The notes beneath the pieces are model-generated. The model did not search any database, was not told the DNA's origin, and was given only the letters and a program-made list of their open reading frames with translations. Made by a program: the position numbers and the translations under genes. 64,000 bases of DNA from Variovorax paradoxus (GTDB lineage: Bacteria; Pseudomonadota; Gammaproteobacteria; Burkholderiales; Burkholderiaceae_C): contig NZ_CP046622.1 of the NCBI RefSeq assembly GCF_009755665.1, positions 5,025,001-5,089,000 of the forward strand, given 5' to 3'. The number at the start of each line of letters is the position of its first letter. Position 1 is the first letter of the stretch. This document shows positions 37,377 to 47,124 of the stretch, one piece after another.

Positions 37377-37469
37377 GAGGGGGGCGTTCCTGTCTATTTC
37401 TGTTTCGCTGCTGTGTGGGACGAGCATGGCGAACGAAAGTTTCACCGCCTCGTCGGACAACAGCGATGT

Positions 37470-38105
37470 TTATCCGAGGTATTTGCCCCGCAAGTAATCA
37501 AGGTAAGCCCTCGATTCGCTGGAAACATACGGGGAAATCAAGGTGAGCGTATAGAAAGCCGCCAATCCCGGGTCGGCCTGTGCGAGTGCATCGCGCCCCG
37601 GCACCAGCCGCTCGAACGAGAGCCAGCAGGTGGTGGTGAAAACCATCTGCAACGCCAGGATGCGCGCCTGCTCCGCGCTGGTCTGGATGACGCCCGAGGC
37701 CACCAGCCCTTCGCATAGCGCCTGGGCCGCGAGCAGGTTCTGCGCGGTGAGCGCCTGCGCGCGCTGGCCGAGTGCAGGGTATTCGCCGGCCAGGAAAGCC
37801 ATGTCGCGATAAATGAAGCGGTATTCGTCGATGGCCTCGAAGCGCAGGTGCAGCGCGAGCCAGAGGTCGTCGATGGCGGCAATCGAACCCGAAGATCCAT
37901 CGAGCACCGCGAGCCGCTGCTCGAAGCGCCGGAACAGCCACTCGACGATTAGCTGCTTGGCCTTGAAGTGGTAGTGCAGGTTGCCCGGGCTCATGCCGAG
38001 CTCGGCCGCAATCTTGTGGGTGGACACCGCCGCGAGGCCTTCCGCATTGAACAGCGCAAGGCTGGCCTGCAGGATGCGATCGCGCGTGGTGTTGGAACTG
38101 GCCAC
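37470..38105 (-). CDS. TetR family regulator
   Basis: The 211-aa protein has a clear TetR helix-turn-helix near the N-terminus (ILQASLALFNAEGLAAVSTH, then MSPGNLHYHFKAK). The C-terminal domain matches a group often beside lipid or PHA genes. It sits between the phasin-like gene and the esterase on the same strand and may respond to fatty acyl-CoA. Confidence 0.85.
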   Translation of the reverse strand: MASSNTTRDRILQASLALFNAEGLAAVSTHKIAAELGMSPGNLHYHFKAKQLIVEWLFRRFEQRLAVLDGSSGSIAAIDDLWLALHLRFEAIDEYRFIYRDMAFLAGEYPALGQRAQALTAQNLLAAQALCEGLVASGVIQTSAEQARILALQMVFTTTCWLSFERLVPGRDALAQADPGLAAFYTLTLISPYVSSESRAYLDYLRGKYLG

Positions 38106-38146
38106 AACCGGCTGGTGCGTGCGTCGGTGTTCGCTGGGCTTGGGGC

Positions 38147-38680
38147 TCAGCGCTTGCCGCTGCCGCGCGGGCTGGCGTTCTTTGGTTCGAGCTCGGCCAG
38201 GCGTTCGCGCAGCCGGGCCACTTCTGCGCGCAGTGCCTGCACCTCTTGCGCGCTGGGCATGCCCAGCCGCTCCAGGGCGGTGGCCACGCGCTGGTCGAAG
38301 ACGTCTTCGAATTTGCGCAGGCCGAAACTGTCGAGGCTCGGAAAGCCGCGCGTGAGCGGGGCCTTGGCGGCGCCAGCGGTTGCGTCGAACTTGCCTTGGC
38401 CAATGCCGAGCAAGCCTTCGATCACATTGGCCTGGCGCTTGGCAACGTCGTCGCGCACGTTGCCGAGCGCCTTGAGGCCCGCGCGAAGCAGGCCCTCGGC
38501 GCCGCCGGTCTTTTCGGCCGGCCGCGCCTTGGGTGTGACAGCAGCGGGTTTTTTCTTGGCTGCCGCAGCCGTTTTCCTGGCTGCGGGCACCTTCTTGGCC
38601 GCGGAGGCTTTCTTCGCAGGCGCCGCCCTCTTCTTCTTCAGATCGTCAGTCGGATCGGTCGAACGGGGTCGGGTCGCCAT
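38147..38680 (-). CDS. PhaF/PhaI-type phasin with Lys/Ala-rich N-terminal tail
   Basis: The 177-aa protein starts with about 60 residues of Lys/Ala/Pro repeats, for example AAPAKKASAAKKVPAARKT. The C-terminal part (FGLRKFEDVFDQRVATALER, then a leucine-heptad EVQALRAEVARLRERL) matches the granule-binding and coiled-coil region of polyhydroxyalkanoate phasins. In Pseudomonas PhaF the same tail type, at the C-terminus, binds DNA and ties granules to the nucleoid; here it is at the N-terminus. It is 23 bp from the neighbouring phasin-like gene, so one transcript is likely. Confidence 0.8.
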   Translation of the reverse strand: MATRPRSTDPTDDLKKKRAAPAKKASAAKKVPAARKTAAAAKKKPAAVTPKARPAEKTGGAEGLLRAGLKALGNVRDDVAKRQANVIEGLLGIGQGKFDATAGAAKAPLTRGFPSLDSFGLRKFEDVFDQRVATALERLGMPSAQEVQALRAEVARLRERLAELEPKNASPRGSGKR

Positions 38681-38703
38681 GCGTTGTTTGCTCCAGGGTC
38701 AGG

Positions 38704-39258
38704 TCAGACCGCCTTGCGGGCGGCGGTGCGGCGAACCGGCTTCTTGGCGGCGGCCGCCTTGGCCTTCACGGTGCGCACGGGCTTGGCTTCTTCGGTGCCG
38801 CTCACGCGCACTTCGATCTGCCTGGCACCGGCGGCGATCCTGTCGGCGATTTGCACCGACACGTTGGCAACGGGCTGGTTCAGCGCGTTGAACGTCTTGA
38901 CTACCGAGGTGACCACAGGCGATTCGACGCCCGCCACGCGGCCGGCGACGGCTTCGATGCCGCTCGTGGTGCCCGCGGCCACGCGGTCCATCGCCGAGAC
39001 GATGCGGCCGGTGTCGATGTCCAGGCGGTTGGCCAGGAAGCCGTTGATCTTTTCCTGTGCGCCGATCAGGTTGGCCTTGACCTGCTCGCTCACCAGCGGA
39101 ATCTGGCGGCTGCCCAGGAATTCGCTGTAGCGCGAAGCAGCGCCGCCGAGCAGGCGATGCACGCCGGCGCGATAGGCACCCACCAGAGTCTTGCCGGCGT
39201 CGTTGTACTGGCCGATGACGTGGATGGCGGCGGAAGAGAAAGAAGCTTGCGTGGTCAT
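38704..39258 (-). CDS. Phasin-like protein with Lys/Ala-rich C-terminal tail
   Basis: The 184-aa protein is mostly amphipathic helix (residues 1-150) with no signal peptide, followed by a basic tail (VRTVKAKAAAAKKPVRRTAA). I do not recognise a family for the helical part; the composition and position suggest a lipid-droplet or granule surface protein. AGGAAA lies 11 bases before the ATG. Confidence 0.7.
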   Translation of the reverse strand: MTTQASFSSAAIHVIGQYNDAGKTLVGAYRAGVHRLLGGAASRYSEFLGSRQIPLVSEQVKANLIGAQEKINGFLANRLDIDTGRIVSAMDRVAAGTTSGIEAVAGRVAGVESPVVTSVVKTFNALNQPVANVSVQIADRIAAGARQIEVRVSGTEEAKPVRTVKAKAAAAKKPVRRTAARKAV

Positions 39259-39397
39259 GTGTCGATTTCCTGGAAGTTGAACGTTCGCGGGATTCGCGAT
39301 GGGGTGATCTTCTTCCGGAGTGCCTAGGCCTGAAAAGCTAGAACCGTGGGAAAACTAGTCCAACTGCCCCAATTTACGGCCAAGGGCCTGCCGATCA

Positions 39398-41074
39398 TCA
39401 TGCCGCAGCAGCCACCCTGGCGCGCTTGGCCGGTGCGGCGGGCTTGCGGGGCGCGGCCTTGGCTGGCGCCTTCTTGGCAGGGGCCTTGGCAGCCGTGGTC
39501 TTTACCGCCGCCGGCTTCTTCACTGCCACCTTTTTTGCCGCCGGCTTCGGCACGGCCTTCGGGGCAGCCTTTGCAGCGGGCTTGGCCGCAGCCTTCACGA
39601 CGGGCGTCGGCTCAGGGGCAGCCGCAGCCTTCGCAGGCACCGCACCCGCAGCCGCCGGATGCGTCTGCGTCAGGTCCATCAGCAGCTTGTGCTCGGCCAG
39701 CATGTAGTCGCCGATCTCGGTGATGTCGGGCACCGCCCGTCGGCAGGCGATGAGGCCGTAGTCCATGCGGCCGTTGTAGCTCTGCACCGTCACGTTCAAA
39801 GCCGTGCCGTGGCTCGCGATGGACACCGGGTAGTAGCTGGTGACCAGTGCGCCCGCAAAGTACATCGGGAACGGCGCGCCCGCCACGTTCGAAATGGCCA
39901 CGTTGGCCGCCGGCGGCAGCAGGTTCACAAGCCCCGAGCGGCCGACCATCGAGGCGATGCCCGACACCAGCCAGGGCGCCGCGAAGGTCGGAAAGTCGTC
40001 CAGGATCATGGCCTTGAAGCGGTTCATCGTCGACTTCGACGCGTTCGACGACGCGTTGATGGCCTTCAGCCGCTGCACAGGGTCCGTGATGTCGGTGGCC
40101 AGGCTCACCAGGATCATGCTGGCCTGGTTGTTGGCCGTGTCGTCGCCTGCCTCGCGCAGGCTCACGGGCACGCCGGCCACCAGCGGCTTGGCGGGCAGTT
40201 CGTTGTTGTCGGCCAGGTAGTGGCGCAGCGCGCCGGCCACAGTGGCCATGACCACGTCGTTGAGCGACACGCCAAAGTGCTTGGCGATGTACTTGGTCTC
40301 GGCCAGTGAGATGGTGCGGCCTGCAAACGTGCGCTGATTGGTGATCGACACGTTCAGCGATGTGCGCGGCGCAAAGAGGTTGAACTTCTTCGGCGCGGTG
40401 GCAGCGTCTTTCTCGGCTGCCTTTTCGTCGGGCTTGGCCAGGCCGCCGAGCGCCCTTGCAATGGCCGGTGCCATCTTGAAGAGCTTGACGTACTGCTGCG
40501 CCGTGTTGCGCAGCGCCGCCGTCGCGAGCTCGGCCATGCCAAGCTGGTAGCCGCTGCTGCGCGGGCGTGCGCGCGGCGGCTTCACCACGCGCCCCGTGGC
40601 CTCCAGGTCGAAGATGGCCTTGCCGAGCGCCACGCCGGCCTGCCCATCGATGCCCGCATGGTGCACCTTGGTGTACAGCGCCACCTGGCCGCTCTTGAGC
40701 CCGTCGATGATGAAGAACTCCCACATCGGGCGGCTCCGGTCGATGAGCGTGGAGTGCAGCCGTGCCACGTATTGCTGCAACTGCCGGTTGGTGCCGGGCT
40801 TGGGCAGCGTGATGTGGCGCACGTGGTAGTCGAGGTCGATGTCGTCGTCTTCCACCCACACCGGGTTGGTCATGTCGAAGGGCATGAGCGCGAGCTTGCG
40901 CGTGAACACGTCGGCCAGGTGGATTCGGCTGGCCATGAACTGCTTGGCGTCTTCGTAGAAGTCGCCCTGGTAGCCCTGGGGCAGGTCGAGCACGTTGAGC
41001 GAGCCCACGTGCATCGGCATCTCGGGGGTTTCCAGATGCAGGAAGGTGGCATCAAGACCGCTCAGGTGTTTCAT
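39398..41074 (-). CDS. Wax ester synthase/diacylglycerol acyltransferase with H1-like tail
   Basis: The 558-aa enzyme begins MKHLSGLDATFLHLETPEMP and has the catalytic HHAGIDG (HHxxxDG, about residues 136-142) and the PLW/NVAISNV-type motif of bacterial WS/DGATs. It joins acyl-CoA to fatty alcohol or diacylglycerol at the membrane, making wax ester or triacylglycerol. About 85 C-terminal residues are an added Lys/Ala/Pro-rich tail (AKPAAKAAPKAVPKPAAKK and similar), absent from well-studied family members, very like histone H1. It is first in the group followed by two proteins with the same kind of tail. Confidence 0.88.
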   Translation of the reverse strand: MKHLSGLDATFLHLETPEMPMHVGSLNVLDLPQGYQGDFYEDAKQFMASRIHLADVFTRKLALMPFDMTNPVWVEDDDIDLDYHVRHITLPKPGTNRQLQQYVARLHSTLIDRSRPMWEFFIIDGLKSGQVALYTKVHHAGIDGQAGVALGKAIFDLEATGRVVKPPRARPRSSGYQLGMAELATAALRNTAQQYVKLFKMAPAIARALGGLAKPDEKAAEKDAATAPKKFNLFAPRTSLNVSITNQRTFAGRTISLAETKYIAKHFGVSLNDVVMATVAGALRHYLADNNELPAKPLVAGVPVSLREAGDDTANNQASMILVSLATDITDPVQRLKAINASSNASKSTMNRFKAMILDDFPTFAAPWLVSGIASMVGRSGLVNLLPPAANVAISNVAGAPFPMYFAGALVTSYYPVSIASHGTALNVTVQSYNGRMDYGLIACRRAVPDITEIGDYMLAEHKLLMDLTQTHPAAAGAVPAKAAAAPEPTPVVKAAAKPAAKAAPKAVPKPAAKKVAVKKPAAVKTTAAKAPAKKAPAKAAPRKPAAPAKRARVAAAA

Positions 41075-41188
41075 GTGACATGTCTCCTTGTGTGCGCAGG
41101 CGCCGTTCGGCAGGATACCCGTGGGCAGCCCCGCGAACAGGGGCGAATCCGCCGAACGCGGGTTTGTCCCGAGCCCATCACGTACCGC

Positions 41189-41206
41189 GCTATGAATTCA
41201 ATAGCT
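41189..41206. repeat. Short palindromic element
   Basis: GCTAT and ATAGC arms (41189-41193, 41201-41205) enclose GAATTCA in the gap between the divergent acyltransferase and peptidase genes. Sequences of this form (AGCTATTNAATTCATAGC) recur in Comamonadaceae intergenic DNA, from memory. Function unknown. Confidence 0.4.
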
Positions 41207-41262
41207 CCCGACGGGCTGCCAGGGACATCTCTTCTTTCACGCCGGATTCGTACACTGCGGCC

Positions 41263-43311
41263 ATGACTTCAACCTCTTCCATGCAGACCGACGAGTTCCT
41301 GTGGCTCGAAGACATCGACGGCAGCGAACAGCTCGACTGGGCCCGGCAGCACAACGCGAAGACGGTGCAGCGCTACGCGCAGTCGCCCGCCTTCGAGCGT
41401 CTGGAGAAAGGCATTCTCGAAGTGCTCGACTCGGACGACCGCATTCCGATGGTGCGCAAGATCGGCCCGCTGTTCTACAACTTCTGGCGCGACAAGAAGA
41501 ACCCCAAGGGCCTGTGGCGGCGCACCACGCTGGCCGAATACCGCAAGCCGCAACCCGCCTGGGAAACCGTGATCGACCTCGACGCGCTGGCCGAAGCCGA
41601 CAAGGAGAACTGGGTGTGGCACGGCGCGCAATGCCTGCAGCCCGAATACAAGCGCTGCCTGGTTTCGCTCTCGCGCGGCGGTGCCGACGCCAACGTGGTG
41701 CGCGAGTTCGATCTGGAGCTCAAGCAGTTCGTCGACGGCGGCTTCACGCTGCCCGAGGCCAAGAGCAACGTGGCGTGGAAGGACATCGACCACCTCTATG
41801 TGGCCACCGATTTCGGCCCCGGCTCGATGACCAGTTCGAGCTATCCGCGCATCGTGAAAGAGTGGAAGCGCGGCACGCCGCTGGAAAGCGCATTGACCGT
41901 GTACGAAGGTGGCATAGACGACATGACCGTGAGCGCCTGGCGCGACAACACGCCGGGCTTCGAGCGCGACTTCGTCTCGCGCCAGATGGACTTCTACGAC
42001 AGCGAGACCTGGCTGCGCCATGCCGACGGCCGGCTCGTGAAGATCGACGTGCCCGACGATTCGAACACCGAGGTCACGCGCGAGTGGATGCTGGTCGAGC
42101 CGCGCAGCCCCTGGACCGTGGGCGGCGTTACATACAAGCCCGGCTCGCTGCTGGCCGCGAAGTTCGACAACTACATGGCCGGCAAGCGCGAGCTCGCCGT
42201 GCTGTTCGAGCCCAATGACACCACCGCGCTCGACGACCATTCGTGGACACGCAACCACCTGATCCTCAACGTGATGCACGACGTGGTGAACAAGCTCGAA
42301 GTGCTCACCCCGCAAACCGGTGAATGGAAGCGCGAGAGCCTGGGCGGCGCGCCCGAGCTTTCGACCATTGCGGCCGGCGGCATCGACGAAGACGAGAACG
42401 ACGATTATTTTCTGACCGTGAGCGGCTTCCTGCAGCCGACCACGCTCTACATGGGCACCATCGGCAAGGGCGAGCCCGAGCCGCTGAAAGACAGCCCCGG
42501 CTTCTTCGATGCGTCGCGCTACCGCGTGAGCCAGCACTTCGCCACATCGAAGGACGGCACCCGCGTGCCGTACTTCGAAATTGCGCCGAAGAACCTGCAG
42601 GCGAACGGCAAGAACCCGACGCTGCAATACGCCTATGGCGGCTTCGAGATCTCGCTGCAGCCCAGCTACAGCGGCGCCATTGGCCGCGCATGGCTCGAGC
42701 AGGGCGGCGTGTACGTGGTCGCCAACATCCGCGGCGGCGGCGAGTACGGCCCGCGCTGGCACCAGGCCGCGCTGCAAGAAAACCGCCTGCGCACCTGCGA
42801 AGACTTCGCGGCCGTTTCAGAGCACCTGATTGCGCGCAACATCACCTCCCCACAGCACCTGGGCGCCATGGGCGGCAGCAACGGCGGCCTGCTGATGGGC
42901 AACATGCTCACGCTGTACCCGCAGCTCTACGGCGCCATCGTGAGCGAGGTGGCGCTGCTGGACATGAAGCGCTACACGCACCTGTCGGCCGGGGCCTCCT
43001 GGATTGCCGAATACGGCGACCCCGACCAGCCGGAAGAATGGGAATGGATCAAGGCCTTCTCGCCCTACGAGAACGCCAGGAAGGGCCAGCCCTACCCGCC
43101 CGCGCTCTTCACCACATCGACCCGCGACGACCGCGTGGGGCCGGTGCATGCGCGCAAGATGTACGCGAAGCTGGCCGCCATGGGCTACGACGCCAGCTTT
43201 TACGAGAACATGGAAGGCGGCCACAGCGCGGCAACGGACAACAAGGAGTCAGCCTTCATGGACGCCTTGGGCTACGCCTACCTGTGGAAGCACATCGGGC
43301 CATCGACATGA
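41263..43311 (+). CDS. S9 family prolyl oligopeptidase
   Basis: The 682-aa protein has an N-terminal beta-propeller (about 1-420) and a C-terminal hydrolase domain with nucleophile GGSNGG (Ser at about 539), Asp in STRDDRVGP (about 622) and His in EGGHSAA (about 652). It cleaves short proline-containing peptides. No signal peptide, so cytoplasmic. ATG 41263 is chosen; ATG 41281 is also possible. The stop overlaps the arginase start by 4 bp. Confidence 0.88.
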   Translation: MTSTSSMQTDEFLWLEDIDGSEQLDWARQHNAKTVQRYAQSPAFERLEKGILEVLDSDDRIPMVRKIGPLFYNFWRDKKNPKGLWRRTTLAEYRKPQPAWETVIDLDALAEADKENWVWHGAQCLQPEYKRCLVSLSRGGADANVVREFDLELKQFVDGGFTLPEAKSNVAWKDIDHLYVATDFGPGSMTSSSYPRIVKEWKRGTPLESALTVYEGGIDDMTVSAWRDNTPGFERDFVSRQMDFYDSETWLRHADGRLVKIDVPDDSNTEVTREWMLVEPRSPWTVGGVTYKPGSLLAAKFDNYMAGKRELAVLFEPNDTTALDDHSWTRNHLILNVMHDVVNKLEVLTPQTGEWKRESLGGAPELSTIAAGGIDEDENDDYFLTVSGFLQPTTLYMGTIGKGEPEPLKDSPGFFDASRYRVSQHFATSKDGTRVPYFEIAPKNLQANGKNPTLQYAYGGFEISLQPSYSGAIGRAWLEQGGVYVVANIRGGGEYGPRWHQAALQENRLRTCEDFAAVSEHLIARNITSPQHLGAMGGSNGGLLMGNMLTLYPQLYGAIVSEVALLDMKRYTHLSAGASWIAEYGDPDQPEEWEWIKAFSPYENARKGQPYPPALFTTSTRDDRVGPVHARKMYAKLAAMGYDASFYENMEGGHSAATDNKESAFMDALGYAYLWKHIGPST

Positions 43312-44231
43312 GCAATGACAACGGCATCACCCTCGAACTGATCGGCGCGCCCACCGACATCGGCGCCAGCGTGCGCGGCGCCGGCATGGGGCCCGACGCG
43401 CTGCGCGTGGCCGGCCTGCCGGAGGCGCTGGCGCGGCAGGGCTTCGCGGTGCTCGACCGCGGCAACCTCGCGGGCCCGGCCACACCGTGGACCGCACCGG
43501 CCAACGGCCTGCGCCACCTGGACGAAGTGATTGCGTGGAACCGCTCGGTGTATGCCGCGGTCGACACGGCACTGGGCCTTGGCCATGTGCCGCTCATGAT
43601 GGGCGGCGACCATTGCCTGGCCATCGGCTCCATCAGCGCGGTGGCCTGGCATGCGCGCAAGCGCGGCAAGAAGCTGCGCGTGCTGTGGCTGGACGCGCAC
43701 TCCGACGTGAACACCGAAACCACCAGCCCGAGCGGCAACCTGCACGGCATGCCGGTGTCGTGCCTGCTCGGCCACGGGCCGGCAGTGCTCACCGGCTGGA
43801 GCGGCGAGCGCGCGGCGCTGGAGCACGATGCCATCCGCTTCATCGGCATCCGCAGCGTCGATGCGGACGAGAAGGAGGCCATTCGCACGCTGGGGCTCAA
43901 CGTGTTCGACATGCGCCACATCGATGAGCACGGCATGCGCACCACCATGACCGAGGCGCTGCAGGACGTGGACGAAGACACCCACCTGCACGTGAGCTTC
44001 GACCTCGACTGCCTCGACCCGAACATTGCGCCCGGCGTAGGCACCGGCGTGCGCGGCGGCCCCACCTACCGCGAGATGCAGCTGTGCATGGAGATGATCG
44101 CCGACACCGGCCGGCTCGGCTCGCTCGACGTGGTGGAGCTCAACCCGGCGCTCGATGTGCGCAACCAGACCGGCGAAGTGGCCGTGGAGCTGATCGAGAG
44201 CCTGTTCGGAAAGTCGACGCTGGTGCGCTGA
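43308..44231 (+). CDS. rocF: Arginase
   Basis: The 307-aa enzyme has the two-manganese site: GGDHCLAIGS, LDAHSDVNT and SFDLDCLDP, each with its expected His/Asp ligands. It splits arginine to ornithine and urea. The SGNLHGMP loop is the arginase type rather than agmatinase. Translationally coupled to the S9 peptidase (ATGA overlap), which could supply amino acids. Confidence 0.9.
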   Translation: MSNDNGITLELIGAPTDIGASVRGAGMGPDALRVAGLPEALARQGFAVLDRGNLAGPATPWTAPANGLRHLDEVIAWNRSVYAAVDTALGLGHVPLMMGGDHCLAIGSISAVAWHARKRGKKLRVLWLDAHSDVNTETTSPSGNLHGMPVSCLLGHGPAVLTGWSGERAALEHDAIRFIGIRSVDADEKEAIRTLGLNVFDMRHIDEHGMRTTMTEALQDVDEDTHLHVSFDLDCLDPNIAPGVGTGVRGGPTYREMQLCMEMIADTGRLGSLDVVELNPALDVRNQTGEVAVELIESLFGKSTLVR

Positions 44232-44247
44232 CCGCCCCGGCGCGCGG

Positions 44248-44943
44248 TCAGCCCGGGGTGGGCACCGGCTTCACCGGAAAGGTGGTGGCGGGCGCTCCGG
44301 GGTTCAGCGGCGCGGCCGGCCGCGGCGACTCAGGCGCCACGCTGGGCGCCTCGGGCTCTTCGCCGCCCTGGCCTTCGAGAAAGCGGTCGAGCAGCGCAAA
44401 GAAGCGGTCGTAGAACAGCTCGTCCGTGAGGGTTTCGCTGGCCACCTTGACCATGGCGTCGTCGCTGCCGGCAAAGGGCAGCGAGAGCGAGCCGATGGCG
44501 CCCACGCCCAGGCTGGCCGAGTTGTTGACCTTCTTGATGCCGTAGCGGTCTTGCAGCGCCGTTGCAAAGGCCACGGTGCTCCGCTTGCCGGACTTGCCGC
44601 CTTCGCGGGCGCACACCACGCGAAACTCCACTTCCACATGCACCTCGGCCGCGGGCTGGAAGCTCTTGCGGCCCGTCACCAGGTCGGTGTTGGCGGCATT
44701 GATCATGTAGCCCTGGCTCAGCAGCGCACGGCGCGCGGCTTCGCAGGTCTGGCCTTCGGTGGCGGCGTAGGTGCGCGTGTGGGTGGTGGTGGAGTCGAAC
44801 TCCTCGGTTTCGTAGGAAACGCGGCGCGAGCTGCTGCTGCCGCAACCGGCGAGCACCAGGGCGGACAAGAGCCCGAGCGCGAGAACCTTGAAACGAAAAG
44901 CAGAAAAGGCAGAAGAAGAGAAATTGGGGTGCATGGTCGTCAT
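44248..44943 (-). CDS. DUF2242 lipoprotein
   Basis: The 231-aa protein has a lipoprotein signal with lipobox VLAGC, a DUF2242 domain (about residues 45-195) with a conserved Cys in GQTCEAARRALLSQGY, and a Pro/Ala-rich tail. Envelope protein of unknown role. Two ATGs are possible (44943 or 44934); no good ribosome site is visible. Confidence 0.75.
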   Translation of the reverse strand: MTTMHPNFSSSAFSAFRFKVLALGLLSALVLAGCGSSSSRRVSYETEEFDSTTTHTRTYAATEGQTCEAARRALLSQGYMINAANTDLVTGRKSFQPAAEVHVEVEFRVVCAREGGKSGKRSTVAFATALQDRYGIKKVNNSASLGVGAIGSLSLPFAGSDDAMVKVASETLTDELFYDRFFALLDRFLEGQGGEEPEAPSVAPESPRPAAPLNPGAPATTFPVKPVPTPG

Positions 44944-45041
44944 GAAGCGGCGGCGAATGCTAACCGGCCGGCCTTGCAGCGCCGCCGGCGTAGCTTCGAG
45001 CATTGCGCCGCGCCGGTGTTCCCGGCAACGCAAGAGAATTT

Positions 45042-45695
45042 TCAGGACCAGTGCAGCACGAAGTGCGCGCGCCCGCGCGTTGCGGCAATGAGCCGTGCAT
45101 TGGGCGCATCGGTGGCGGCCACCCAGTCGCGCGCGGCCTCGGGGCTGCGGCCGAACTGCTGGTGGCGCTTCAGCAGGCGCTCTTCACGCACCGCATCGTC
45201 GATGTCCACATACCAGACCTCATCGAGCATGGCCGCGGCGCCCGCCCAAGGCCCGGCATCGTGCAGCAGGTAGTTGCCTTCGGTGATGACCAGTCGGGTC
45301 TCAGGCAGTACAGCGATGGCGCCGGCAATCGGCTCCTCGATCTCGCGGCGGAACTCGGGCGCGTAGACGATGGGGTCGCCCGGCCCCTGCTCGCGCAGCC
45401 GCTGCAGCAGCGCGACGTAGCCGGCGCTGTCGAAGGTGTCGGGGGCGCCCTTGCGGCCGGCGCGGCCGAGCCGTTGCAGCTCGACATTGGCCAGGTGAAA
45501 ACCGTCCATCGGCACGACCTGCGCGCGGTCGGTACCGGCGGCGCGGAGCAGTGCCGATGCGAGCGTGGACTTGCCCGCGCCGGGCGCGCCGACGAGGCCG
45601 AGCAGCTTGCGCTGGCCGCCGGCCATCAGGGCCTGCAGGCGGGCCAGGCCGTCTGCAGGAATCGAGGGGAGTTGTTGCTCGGGGGTGGTGCTCAT
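45042..45695 (-). CDS. P-loop nucleoside kinase-like protein
   Basis: The 217-aa cytoplasmic protein has Walker A GAPGAGKST (about residue 38), then VPMDGFHLAN and the RRE/LVITEGNYLL motifs of the uridine kinase/pantothenate kinase family. The LLHDAGPWAGAAAM part is typical of the bacterial YggC/FrcK-like group. Substrate probably a nucleoside or sugar. It ends just before the DUF2242 gene start region on the same strand. Confidence 0.82.
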   Translation of the reverse strand: MSTTPEQQLPSIPADGLARLQALMAGGQRKLLGLVGAPGAGKSTLASALLRAAGTDRAQVVPMDGFHLANVELQRLGRAGRKGAPDTFDSAGYVALLQRLREQGPGDPIVYAPEFRREIEEPIAGAIAVLPETRLVITEGNYLLHDAGPWAGAAAMLDEVWYVDIDDAVREERLLKRHQQFGRSPEAARDWVAATDAPNARLIAATRGRAHFVLHWS

Positions 45696-45725
45696 CCCCC
45701 GAGCGTACAACCTTGCCTCAGCGAA

Positions 45726-46997
45726 TCAGGGATACAAACCGCGCTCTTGACGAGCCATCAGGATGCGTTCGCAAGCCACCGCATAGGTGGCCGTGCGCAG
45801 CGTGATCTTGTGCTTGTCGGCCGTGTCCCAGATCTGGTTGAGCGCGTTCATCATGATGCGGTCGAGCCGCACGTTGATCTCGTCCTCGTCCCAGAAGAAG
45901 GACGAGAAGTCCTGCACCCATTCGAAGTAGCTCACCGTCACGCCGCCGGCGTTGCAGATCACGTCGGGCACCACCAGCACGCCGCGTTCGGCAAGGATGT
46001 CGTCGGCCTGCGGCACCGTGGGGCCGTTGGCGCCTTCGAGCACCAGCTTGGCCGATGTCTTCTGCGCGCGCTCGGCGGTAATCTGGCCTTCGAGCGCGGC
46101 CGGAATCAGGATGTCGCACGCCGTGTCCCAGAAGGCTTCGTTGGGCACCACGTCGCCGCCCTTGAAGGCGATCACGCCTTCCTTGTTGGCAACGGGAATG
46201 AGCTTTGCCAGGTCGAGGCCGTTGGAGTTGACGATGGTGCCGGTGTGGTCCTGAACCGCGACGATCTTGGCGCCCGCTTCGGCAAAGAGTTCGGCCGCAA
46301 CCGAGCCCACGTTGCCGAAGCCCTGCACCGCAATGCGCGCGCCGCGCAGGTCCATGCCCAGGCGGCGGGCCGCCTCGCGGCCGGTAACGAACACGCCGCG
46401 GCCCGTAGCCTTGACGCGGCCCAGCGAGCCGCCCAGGTGCAGCGGCTTGCCGGTGACCACGCCCGTGGCGGTGCCGCCGACGTTCATCGAATAGGTGTCC
46501 ATCATCCAGGCCATGATCTGGCCGTTGGTGTTGACGTCCGGCGCGGGAATGTCGGTGTGCGGGCCGATGATGATGCCGATCTCGCTGGTGTAGCGGCGGG
46601 TGATTTTTTCGAGCTCTTGCAGCGAAAGCTTCTTCGGGTCCACGCGGATGCCGCCCTTGGCGCCGCCGTACGGCAGGTTGACCGCGGCGGTCTTGATGGT
46701 CATCCAGGCCGACAGGGCCATCACTTCTTCGAGCGTGACGTCGGGGTGAAAGCGCACGCCGCCCTTGCCCGGGCCGCGGCTCATGTTGTGCTGCACGCGG
46801 TAGCCCTCGAAGTGGGCGATGGTGCCGTCGTCCATCTCGATCGGCACGTCGACGATCAGCGCGCGCTTCGGGCGCTTGAGCGTTTCGACCCAGCGGGCCA
46901 GCGGGCCGAGATACGGCACCACGCGGTCGACCTGCGAGAGGTACGTGCCCCAGGGGCTGTTGGCGGTCGGATTGACGAAGGAGAGCTTTTCACTCAT
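45726..46997 (-). CDS. gdhA: Glutamate dehydrogenase
   Basis: The 423-aa enzyme interconverts glutamate and 2-oxoglutarate with NAD(P). The substrate site shows [13 protein letters not shown] (Lys at 78) and GGAKGGI with the catalytic Lys at about 114; the nucleotide fold has QGFGNVGS. Length fits the hexameric small type. Start 46997 (MSEKLSFVN) has AAGGG about 9 bases upstream. The gene lies next to putA on the same strand, so glutamate made from proline can feed it. Confidence 0.93.
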   Translation of the reverse strand: MSEKLSFVNPTANSPWGTYLSQVDRVVPYLGPLARWVETLKRPKRALIVDVPIEMDDGTIAHFEGYRVQHNMSRGPGKGGVRFHPDVTLEEVMALSAWMTIKTAAVNLPYGGAKGGIRVDPKKLSLQELEKITRRYTSEIGIIIGPHTDIPAPDVNTNGQIMAWMMDTYSMNVGGTATGVVTGKPLHLGGSLGRVKATGRGVFVTGREAARRLGMDLRGARIAVQGFGNVGSVAAELFAEAGAKIVAVQDHTGTIVNSNGLDLAKLIPVANKEGVIAFKGGDVVPNEAFWDTACDILIPAALEGQITAERAQKTSAKLVLEGANGPTVPQADDILAERGVLVVPDVICNAGGVTVSYFEWVQDFSSFFWDEDEINVRLDRIMMNALNQIWDTADKHKITLRTATYAVACERILMARQERGLYP

Positions 46998-47124
46998 GAG
47001 GGAACCCTTGGTTTGAACGGATGGCCGCAACGATAGACCTCTCGCGACCGGCGCGCCATGGCTTATGCGCGCCGCGAAGGCGGTTATGCAAGAGAGGTTT
47101 GACCAAGGCGCTCGTTCCTCCGCG

